From Candidatus Pacearchaeota archaeon (GTDB taxonomy: Archaea > Nanobdellota > Nanobdellia > Pacearchaeales > GW2011-AR1), in contig JAAOYJ010000002.1 of the NCBI GenBank assembly GCA_018221285.1, positions 1 through 42,249 on the forward strand: DNA of 42,249 bases. Direction: 5' to 3'. Both the position numbers and the translations under genes were made by a program. Below are positions 37,190 to 42,249 of the stretch, piece by piece; the first letter of the stretch is position 1, and every line of letters begins with the position of its first letter. The notes beneath the pieces were generated by a model that saw only the letters and a program-made list of their open reading frames with translations, made no database searches and had not been told where the DNA came from.

Positions 37190-37639
37190 TCATCCGAATT
37201 CATAAGTTTTTGTCTGCGAACAAATCTTCTCGTTTGAAGCTTCATCCTCGAAATAAGCATTCACTTCAACAACAGTTGCATTTGCTATTCCTGAATCAAC
37301 ATCTGTTTCAGTAACTGTCTGCAAAGGTTCTATATTCCCTAAAACCCCCCACGGATCACTAGCCGCATCACTATTATTCTTGAATACAAGTTTCACTCCT
37401 GCTATCTCATCTCCCCCACTCTTTCTATTTAATGTTACAGAACACAAAGCAGGATTACTACAATCCACAGACGTCGCTCTCACATTAACATCTAAACATT
37501 TTTCAGAAAAAGCAATATTATCTGTTTGTTCTTCAAGAACATCACTGAGCACATACCAAACCACTCCCATAGCCACTAAAGCGATTCCGATTATAATCAC
37601 TACAGTTATGATTCCTGATAATCCTTTCTTATTTATCAT
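37190..37639 (-). CDS. Pilin-like protein, 149 aa
   Basis: N-terminal MINKKGLSGIITVVIIIGIAL and the helix to about residue 32 match the neighbours; cleavage after KKG expected. The C-terminal part is beta-rich with Cys in EKCLDV, DCSNPALCSV and KICSQ, probably forming disulfides outside. Likely a type IV pilus or archaellum-like subunit; no assembly ATPase or PilC-like gene lies in the window. Confidence 0.75.
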   Translation of the reverse strand: MINKKGLSGIITVVIIIGIALVAMGVVWYVLSDVLEEQTDNIAFSEKCLDVNVRATSVDCSNPALCSVTLNRKSGGDEIAGVKLVFKNNSDAASDPWGVLGNIEPLQTVTETDVDSGIANATVVEVNAYFEDEASNEKICSQTKTYEFG

Positions 37640-37681
37640 TTTTTCAATTAAATATTATATAAAATTCTAAAACCAAAAAAT

Positions 37682-37942
37682 TTAAGATGTTACAGGTCCT
37701 GTACAACATTTTTCTCCCCCAGTATATTTTATAGTTTGGTTACAAGTGTCTGTAGTGTTCATCTTGAAGCTCCCAGTCTCGTTACAAGATTTGTATACGT
37801 TTGCAGACCCATTCTCTACATTTGCAGCTTGTTCTTGAGTAACAGTATTAATCACATACCAAACAATTCCAACTGCAGCTAACGCAATCCCGATTATAAT
37901 CACTGCTGTAATAATCCCTGACATTCCTTTTTTATTTATCAT
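37682..37942 (-). CDS. Pilin-like protein, 86 aa
   Basis: MINKKGMSGIITAVIIIGIALAA signal/helix followed by a short outside domain with Cys in YKSCNETG, DTCNQTIKY and GEKCCTGPVTS. Paralogue of the next gene (38004): both have the SCxxxG...TCxxTIKYxGGxKCC pattern. N-x-T/S sites suggest glycosylation. Probably a major or minor pilin of a small surface filament. Confidence 0.78.
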   Translation of the reverse strand: MINKKGMSGIITAVIIIGIALAAVGIVWYVINTVTQEQAANVENGSANVYKSCNETGSFKMNTTDTCNQTIKYTGGEKCCTGPVTS

Positions 37943-38003
37943 TTTTACGACCTCCTTTCAATCTAATGGTTTAAAAATAAAAACCAAAAAATAAAAATTA
38001 AAC

Positions 38004-38270
38004 TTAAGCGGTTGGAGTGGTTGTACAACATTTGAATCCCCCAACATACTTTATTGTTTCACTACAAGTTGTTAATGTTTCATTCATTCTTTCATATCCA
38101 GCATCTACACAAGATTTGAACACTAGCTCAGAAGCATTTTGCACATCTTCACTTTGTTGTTCAACAACATTGTTAATCACATACCAAACAATCCCCACCA
38201 CTGCCAAAGCAATACCAATTATGATGATAGTGGTAACAATATCTGACATTCCTCTTTTGTTTATTTTCAT
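38004..38270 (-). CDS. Pilin-like protein, 88 aa
   Basis: MKINKRGMSDIVTTIIIIGIAL signal/helix (cleavage after KRG expected), then KSCVDAGYERMNETLTTCSETIKYVGGFKCC, matching its neighbour at 37682. GAGGT near 38275 precedes the start at about 5-nt spacing. First gene of the pilin set; the four genes are 33-61 nt apart. Confidence 0.78.
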   Translation of the reverse strand: MKINKRGMSDIVTTIIIIGIALAVVGIVWYVINNVVEQQSEDVQNASELVFKSCVDAGYERMNETLTTCSETIKYVGGFKCCTTTPTA

Positions 38271-38345
38271 TTTACCTCCTCTTTTGTTTAATTAAAAACA
38301 TTACCCTAACTTTAATTAAAAAACATTACTATAAAAATGTTTTTA

Positions 38346-39545
38346 TCATTTAAATGAATCCAGTAATCTAAAAAATTCTTTTCTGTCTAATATTCTGTCG
38401 ACTTCTCCAGTTCCCATATGCTCTGTAAATTTAAGAAATACTTCTGGTTTGTATTTTTTCTTTAAAGCAGCGACGGTAATCAACTTATCATCATCCCATC
38501 CAGAATATTTTCCAGATTCAATTCCTGCTTTAATCTTTCTCTTTGACAATTCAACATCTTTGAATTTATACCTCCCTATAAATCCTGCCCAAGGATATTT
38601 CTTCCCTAAAACTTTGTAAATCATCTTCTGCCTCTCTGCGTTATCCATATGATCCTTTCCTCGAACTATATGTGTCATTTTCATTTCAATATCATCGACA
38701 GTAACAGCCAAGTTCATCAAAGGCCAAACTCTGTATTTCTTCTTCTGCAAAGGATGAGGAGTTTCATTTATTCTGGCAAGAGGAAAATCTCTCATCGCAG
38801 GATTCTTATGTTTCATTCCCTTAGGTGATTTAAATCTCAAAACAGCCTCACCAACGTTGTAACCGTCCTTATCAAACATCTTTTTCCATCTTCCCAAATT
38901 TTCTTTAATATCTAATTTTCGACAAGGACAATTTTTCTTTTCTTTTACAAACACCCTAAACTCATCTCCAGAACAAGTACAAACATAAGCAGCTTTTTTC
39001 TTAATCAACTTCTCTGCATATCTGTAATAAAGATTCATTCTTTCTGATTGAATCACCGTTTCAAAAGAACCCCCAAATAACCATTTCATTTCTTGTTTAA
39101 TAAACTTGTAAGCTGTCTTGTCGATTGTGTCTGGGTTTGTGTCCTCGATTCTAATATAAAACTTCCCTCCATATCTTTTTACATAGAGATGGGAAATCGC
39201 AGCAGTTCTAACATGTCCAAGATGCAATCTTCCAGAAGGCGCAGGACTAAATCTCATAATCACCCCTGACTTTTTCACATCAGGTAATTCAGCAAGTCCA
39301 TCACGAACCTTTCTTTTACTAACAGTCTTCTCCAATTTCTCAAACTCTTTTTCCTGTTCAGTTGTGGGCATTGAATTAACTTCACTAATTACTTTAGAAA
39401 TCTTTTTGATATATTTCTTAACATCACCTTTTTTCAAACCTTCATTAAACAGCGACGATATAACTGCCCCTTGCTGAGCTTTACCACCATAAGCAATAGC
39501 ATTCTTAAGAGCATAAGCTTTGGTTTTTAGAGAAAGGTTTTTCAT
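38346..39545 (-). CDS. gltX: Glutamyl-tRNA synthetase (archaeal type), short C-terminus
   Basis: 399 residues against about 550 for archaeal GluRS. An N-terminal helical domain (to about 95) precedes the class I site: MRFSPAPSGRLHLGHVRTAA (HLGH), IRIEDTNPDT, zinc-like CTCSGDEF/CPCRK, HIVRGKDHMDN, and the KMSKS equivalent ELSKRKIK. It ends soon after SGWDDDKLITVAALKKKY, so the beta-barrel anticodon domain is missing. It charges tRNA-Glu (and possibly Gln, as in archaea). Its ATG overlaps the toxin stop by 4 nt. Confidence 0.85.
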   Translation of the reverse strand: MKNLSLKTKAYALKNAIAYGGKAQQGAVISSLFNEGLKKGDVKKYIKKISKVISEVNSMPTTEQEKEFEKLEKTVSKRKVRDGLAELPDVKKSGVIMRFSPAPSGRLHLGHVRTAAISHLYVKRYGGKFYIRIEDTNPDTIDKTAYKFIKQEMKWLFGGSFETVIQSERMNLYYRYAEKLIKKKAAYVCTCSGDEFRVFVKEKKNCPCRKLDIKENLGRWKKMFDKDGYNVGEAVLRFKSPKGMKHKNPAMRDFPLARINETPHPLQKKKYRVWPLMNLAVTVDDIEMKMTHIVRGKDHMDNAERQKMIYKVLGKKYPWAGFIGRYKFKDVELSKRKIKAGIESGKYSGWDDDKLITVAALKKKYKPEVFLKFTEHMGTGEVDRILDRKEFFRLLDSFK

Positions 39546-39793
39546 TTTATTTTATAGATATTTTTTCTGTGTCCTAATCTGAGTATCTTTATCTTGTTTT
39601 CCTCCACTTCAAATAGGATTCTGTAATTTCCTACCCTTAATTTATAGTCTGTAGTGTTTTTTAATCTTCTGACATTTCTAGAGAAAGGATTAACCGAAAG
39701 TAATCTGATTTTTTTAACAATCCTTTTTGCAAGTAAAATATCAAGTTTTTTAATTTGTTCACGTGCTTTTTTATCCCACGTTATGTTGAACAT
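39542..39793 (-). CDS. RelE/ParE-family toxin (intact locus)
   Basis: 83 residues: FNITWDKKAREQIKKLDILLAKRI, RRLKNTTDYKLRVGNYRILFEVE, ILRLGHRKNIYKIK. A clear paralogue of the 233-484 toxin. Likely cleaves mRNA on the ribosome. The start shares one base with the antitoxin stop (TAATG) and the stop overlaps the gltX start (ATGA), so toxin and synthetase are translated as one unit. Confidence 0.88.
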   Translation of the reverse strand: MFNITWDKKAREQIKKLDILLAKRIVKKIRLLSVNPFSRNVRRLKNTTDYKLRVGNYRILFEVEENKIKILRLGHRKNIYKIK

Positions 39794-40011
39794 TATAGCC
39801 CCAACTCTTTTTCTACTTCTTTATGAGTCAAGAATTCTCCAGCATCCATCCTTTTTCTAGCTTCTTCTAGCTCTTTCTTGGTTTTATCATTCAACTCTAA
39901 ATTATCTTCAATCATATCTTCAATCACTTCATTATATGTTTCTCTCTGAAAAACTTTCATCTGATTAAGTGCTATTTTCACAGAATCTGAAATTTGTATT
40001 GTTGTAGCCAT
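39793..40011 (-). CDS. Antitoxin of the RelE-type pair
   Basis: 72 residues. A short beta-strand start ATTIQISDSVKIALNQMK (ribbon-helix-helix-like) is followed by a long acidic helix RETYNEVIEDMIEDNLELN and a C-terminal EFLTHKEVEKELGL that should wrap the toxin. TTATATACTAT about 30 nt upstream is the promoter. Intact homologue of the truncated antitoxin at 66-236, and possibly able to neutralise both toxins. Confidence 0.85.
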   Translation of the reverse strand: MATTIQISDSVKIALNQMKVFQRETYNEVIEDMIEDNLELNDKTKKELEEARKRMDAGEFLTHKEVEKELGL

Positions 40012-40077
40012 TTTATTACAATGAATTATAAGTGGCTATAGTATATAAATGTTTTTAAATGTTTTGAATATATTTAA

Positions 40078-40260
40078 TCAAAAAACAATATAATCTTCAC
40101 CTATCTTAGGTCCATCATACTTTCCATGAAATCCTTGGTCCACAGGATATCTTAAAGATTCTCCATTAGAACTTCTTGGAGACATATTTAATACGTAATC
40201 AGGACTCATGCTACTTTGGACAGGAGAGTATTTTATTAGGGATGTGTATGGAGAGTTCAT
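40078..40260 (-). CDS. Hypothetical protein, 60 aa, end of the peptide cluster
   Basis: Not recognised. Rich in Ser, Pro, Tyr and Gly (YSPVQSSMSPDYVLNMSPRSS, FHGKYDGPKIGEDYIVF), no Cys, no membrane helix. It starts 30 nt after the radical SAM gene, in the same direction. AAAATAAA precedes its ATG just as it precedes several peptide ORFs, suggesting shared origin. Could be another substrate, a recognition protein, or unrelated. Confidence 0.5.
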   Translation of the reverse strand: MNSPYTSLIKYSPVQSSMSPDYVLNMSPRSSNGESLRYPVDQGFHGKYDGPKIGEDYIVF

Positions 40261-40290
40261 TTTATTTTGAGATTTAGGATGTTTATTAAA

Positions 40291-41397
40291 TTAACTAAGA
40301 TACCCAACATAGAAATCAAAAGCAGGGCTTTCTATTAACCTCTTAAAAAAATCCTCCCGATTTTTGTTAATCTCTAAAACATCTCCAAAAATAAATTTAT
40401 CAGGGATCTTTCCAAGTGCCTGGACAAGACCAGTAAAAATCTTCCCATCACAATTAACAATAAATTCTCTACACCCATTTATTGCAGTAGGATACCAAAA
40501 GAAGTGGAATTCATTATTGCCTGACTCTTCACCGAATTCAAAAAAGTCTTCTGTTGGTTTTAGTTTGTTATAAAGTTCAGAGTAATTTTCTCTTAGATAA
40601 TTGATGATGTCGTCTTCATAGATATTAAAAGAAACATAAGAATCATTTAACCTTGAGAAAAATTCAAGAGTTTCTTTAATAAACCCAATTGTTTCTTCAT
40701 AAGATGGTTTCAATGATTTGTCAGGTCTTCCGGCATAAGTGCTAACAGGAGTTATAAAAAAATTCTTTAGCCCAAAATCCTCATTAAGATATTTTATCAT
40801 TGGTAAAATTTCCTCTTTATTTATCGTAGTCAGAGTAGCTAAAATACTCAACTTCCCAATATTTCCTTTGGCCAATCCACCATCTAATAATCTTTTAATT
40901 TGTTCAATAGTTATATCAAAAGCACCAGGAAAATTTCTTTGTTCATCATGTGTCTCCTTTAGTCCATCAACAGAGATATCAAAATGATCTATTCTAAGGC
41001 TACAGATTTCATCATAATACTTTTTGATTGCAGGACCGTCGGCGATCATCCCAACCTTTATATCTGGAAAATTTTTATTCAAATATCTAATAATCTCAAT
41101 AATAGTATTATTTAACCCTCTTCCTCCAAAGATAAAATGCCTAAATTCTAATTTTTCATACATATTATTAATTATGCCTTTCCAAGTTTCTAGGCCCAAG
41201 GTTTTATTATGGCAATGATAGTCTTCAGGATAAATGCAATGTTTACACTTATTTGGGCAATGAGGGTTAACCAAAATCTCTGCAAACGGCGGAAGATTCT
41301 TTCTATAGATCTCCTGCAATTTTTCTTTTAGCTCTTGCTGACTAAGTCCCTTTTCATTTACAAGATTCATAAATTCTTTAGCACAATTATTTTCCAT
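40291..41397 (-). CDS. Radical SAM enzyme, candidate peptide maturase
   Basis: 368 residues. The [4Fe-4S]-SAM motif is C-P-N-K-C-K-H-C (CxxxCxxC, about 48-55) with the GGE-type turn seen as FGGRG and a later SVDG. A partial SPASM/Twitch-like end is seen: INGCREFIVNCDGKIFTG and FIFGDVLEINKN, with two Cys rather than the full set, so an auxiliary cluster is doubtful. The N-terminal 35 residues (EFMNLVNEKGLSQQELKEKL) are helical. It follows six tiny peptide ORFs by 30 nt. Role inferred: radical modification of those peptides. Confidence 0.8.
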   Translation of the reverse strand: MENNCAKEFMNLVNEKGLSQQELKEKLQEIYRKNLPPFAEILVNPHCPNKCKHCIYPEDYHCHNKTLGLETWKGIINNMYEKLEFRHFIFGGRGLNNTIIEIIRYLNKNFPDIKVGMIADGPAIKKYYDEICSLRIDHFDISVDGLKETHDEQRNFPGAFDITIEQIKRLLDGGLAKGNIGKLSILATLTTINKEEILPMIKYLNEDFGLKNFFITPVSTYAGRPDKSLKPSYEETIGFIKETLEFFSRLNDSYVSFNIYEDDIINYLRENYSELYNKLKPTEDFFEFGEESGNNEFHFFWYPTAINGCREFIVNCDGKIFTGLVQALGKIPDKFIFGDVLEINKNREDFFKRLIESPAFDFYVGYLS

Positions 41398-41427
41398 TTT
41401 ATAGTATAAAATTTAATTTAGAAGAAA

Positions 41428-41469
41428 CTATTTCCCTTGGTTTGCACTTCCCGTATTCGCATAACCCAT
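41428..41469 (-). CDS. Minimal peptide ORF f, 13 aa
   Basis: MGYANTGSANQGK then TAG. Last unit of the array, 30 nt before the radical SAM start. Its start is 2 nt after the stop of ORF e. Nearly identical to ORF d apart from the A-N-Q positions. In all units Asn, Ser/Thr, Gly, Ser and the Gly-Lys end are fixed. Confidence 0.65.
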   Translation of the reverse strand: MGYANTGSANQGK

Positions 41470-41471
41470 TC

Positions 41472-41510
41472 TTATTTTCCCCGATTCGCACTCCCACTAT
41501 TTAGATTCAT
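41472..41510 (-). CDS. Minimal peptide ORF e, 12 aa
   Basis: MNLNSGSANRGK then TAA. One residue shorter than the other units, at the aromatic/Ser position, and lacks the aromatic residue. It is separated from ORF d by 20 nt ending AAAAAAATAAA, the only long spacer in the array. Confidence 0.65.
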   Translation of the reverse strand: MNLNSGSANRGK

Positions 41511-41530
41511 TTTATTTTTTTGAGGATCTT

Positions 41531-41572
41531 TTATTTTCCTTTTCCAGTACTTCCAGTATTCGCGTAACCCAT
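41531..41572 (-). CDS. Minimal peptide ORF d, 13 aa
   Basis: MGYANTGSTGKGK then TAA. Starts one base after the stop of ORF c. A longer reading exists: an out-of-frame ATG inside ORF c (near 41617) runs in this frame through a hydrophobic VIVVVQGRENK stretch into the unit. Confidence 0.65.
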   Translation of the reverse strand: MGYANTGSTGKGK

Positions 41573-41573
41573 T

Positions 41574-41696
41574 TTATTTTCCCTTCCCTGCACTACCACT
41601 ATTACTAACGGCCTCATTAATCTTCTTCAGTTTCTTGCTTTGTTTTAGGTAGTTTTGTTTTCCTCTGTTCACACTTCCGCTATTTGACCAACCCAT
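41574..41696 (-). CDS. Double-unit peptide ORF c, 40 aa
   Basis: Two units in one ORF: MGWSNSGSVNRGK, a basic linker QNYLKQSKKLKKIN, then EAVSNSGSAGKGK and TAA. The linker looks like a former stop-spacer turned into coding sequence, or a helix that presents two cores. Starts one base after ORF b. Confidence 0.65.
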   Translation of the reverse strand: MGWSNSGSVNRGKQNYLKQSKKLKKINEAVSNSGSAGKGK

Positions 41697-41697
41697 C

Positions 41698-41739
41698 TTA
41701 CTTCCCTCGTCCTGAGCTACCACTATTAGACCAGGCCAT
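41698..41739 (-). CDS. Minimal peptide ORF b, 13 aa
   Basis: MAWSNSGSSGRGK then TAA. Starts one base after ORF a. As with ORF d, an upstream out-of-frame ATG inside ORF a (near 41778) can be read as a hydrophobic IVVVAQGKENK extension that enters this unit in frame. Confidence 0.65.
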   Translation of the reverse strand: MAWSNSGSSGRGK

Positions 41740-41740
41740 T

Positions 41741-41860
41741 TTATTTTCCTTTCCCTGAGCTACCACTACTATAGACATTTTCATTCATTGGCTTGGAAAT
41801 TTTTTGTTCCTTCTGAATTTCCTTTCCCTTGTCTGCACTTCCACTATTACTTATTGTCAT
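41741..41860 (-). CDS. Double-unit peptide ORF a, 39 aa
   Basis: First ORF of the array: MTISNSGSADKGK, a linker EIQKEQKISKPMN, then ENVYSSGSSGKGK and TAA. An internal ATG could also start the second unit alone (MNENVYSSGSSGKGK). GGGGAAAGATT just upstream may serve as ribosome site or leader. Confidence 0.65.
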   Translation of the reverse strand: MTISNSGSADKGKEIQKEQKISKPMNENVYSSGSSGKGK

Positions 41861-41877
41861 TTTAATCTTTCCCCAAA

Positions 41878-41960
41878 TTTAGTTAATGTTTAATAGCAAT
41901 TAGTATAATTAAAACATTTTATTGATTTTTTTAATAATAGGGGAAAAGTATTTAAATAAA
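41878..41960. promoter_or_regulatory. Divergent promoter between peptide array and HTH gene
   Basis: On the minus strand CTATTAAACATTAAC (41881-41895) lies about 26-30 nt before the first peptide ATG. On the plus strand GGGGAAAAGTATTTAAATAA (41940-41959) lies about 26 nt before the HTH gene ATG at 41978. The arrangement suggests local control of the cluster by the HTH protein. Confidence 0.6.
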
Positions 41961-41977
41961 GCAATAATTATTAAAAT

Positions 41978-42199
41978 ATGGCAATCTCATCCGTTGGCAA
42001 GCAAGAAACAATTAAATTGGACTTATATGATAAAAAAATACTTTGGGAACTTGCCCTTAATTCAAGAATTCCTAGAAAACAACTTGCTAAAAAAATTGGT
42101 ATCTCTCAAGAGAGACTTCACTATAAAATTAATCGGTTAACAAAAGATGTAATCGAACCAGCAATCATCTTAACTAAAAAGAAATCTCCATCTTTTTAA
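41978..42199 (+). CDS. AsnC/Lrp-type HTH protein, 73 aa
   Basis: KLDLYDKKILWELALNSRIPRKQLAKKIGISQERLHYKINRLTKDVI is a typical Lrp/AsnC winged-helix DNA-binding domain (about 13-60). The ligand-binding RAM domain is absent: the protein ends IILTKKKSPSF, and the stop codon lies in a hairpin. A short stand-alone regulator or a truncated Lrp. Divergent from the peptide array, so a candidate regulator of it. Confidence 0.75.
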   Translation: MAISSVGKQETIKLDLYDKKILWELALNSRIPRKQLAKKIGISQERLHYKINRLTKDVIEPAIILTKKKSPSF

Positions 42200-42206
42200 G
42201 ATGGAG
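42186..42206 (+). terminator. Perfect stem-loop spanning the HTH gene stop
   Basis: CTCCATCTT-TTT-AAGATGGAG, 9-bp perfect stem with 3-nt loop; the TAA stop lies in the loop and descending arm. Likely ends or stabilises the HTH transcript. A pyrimidine-rich stretch follows. Confidence 0.55.
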
Positions 42207-42249
42207 TAAAGTTTCTCCCCCTAATTATTTATTTCTGAAAAGATTATTA

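Noticed and set aside
41428-41860. CRISPR-like or minisatellite array
   Set aside because: Unit spacing is irregular and the unit is conserved as protein, with start and stop codons in each unit, rather than as exact DNA repeats with unique spacers.
41978-42199. Complete Lrp/AsnC regulator
   Set aside because: Only the DNA-binding half is present; the reading ends at a hairpin with no RAM domain before the window ends.

Overview
The window reads as a piece of an AT-rich archaeal genome, most likely a DPANN lineage of the Woesearchaeota/Pacearchaeota type. Evidence: adjacent genes for Rpo7, Spt4 and ribosomal proteins S24e and S27ae; archaeal diphthine-ammonia ligase; many small pilin-like proteins with class III-type signal sequences; a tRNA-Trp with a short intron after position 37; and TATA boxes about 26 nt before many start codons, as expected for leaderless archaeal mRNAs. 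The lineage is inferred from gene content and style, not from a search.

Layout. 1-4054 (+): remains of a toxin-antitoxin locus cut by a transposon-like end, a phosphoribosyltransferase, a tRNA-dependent cyclodipeptide synthase followed by a very basic small protein, and small membrane/secreted proteins. 4093-7723 (-): two ORFs that are one gene of 1209 codons if a run of eight G is read as seven; the C-terminus has PD-(D/E)XK-nuclease motifs. 7806-11421: accessory small genes, NYN-domain, DUF4258/DUF2283 and HEPN/MNT modules, and three copies of a dispersed repeat of about 90 bp. 11450-13876 (-): a metal-handling operon (permease, Cys-rich microprotein, DUF2318, membrane protein with Cys tail). 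14040-16418: a frameshifted methyltransferase and an ABC exporter. 16518-21900 (-): two chains of overlapping genes, ArsR-GNAT-IscS-ArsM-DUF1858 and metalloprotease-hydrolase-IscU-membrane HTH protein. 21954-24837 (-): tRNA-Trp, an HNH endonuclease overlapping it, and a PIN-domain pair. 24887-31718 (+): a mostly housekeeping block (MYG1, Fcf1-like PIN, Rpo7, Spt4, S24e, S27ae, ScpA, Dph6). 31762-34282 (-): tRNA-His, a PRTase-like gene, a LOG-like gene and HisRS in one direction. 34910-36076 (+): U32 peptidase. 36065-38270 (-): four pilin-like genes. 38346-40011 (-): antitoxin, RelE-type toxin and a short GluRS, translationally coupled.

Two things stand out. (1) At 41428-41860 (-) six back-to-back tiny ORFs (39, 13, 40, 13, 12 and 13 codons) carry eight copies of one 13-residue unit, roughly M-G-[W/Y]-[S/A]-N-[S/T]-G-S-x-x-[K/R]-G-K. 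They are followed by a radical SAM enzyme and a 60-residue protein, with a divergent AsnC-type HTH gene upstream. This looks like an undescribed family of minimal, leaderless peptide substrates with a dedicated maturase (RiPP-like). (2) A two-hairpin palindromic element (consensus peptide [14 protein letters not shown]) sits in frame inside the IscU gene (twice) and the IscS gene (once), with related copies at 10083 and 8837. It behaves like an archaeal analogue of the Rickettsia palindromic elements.
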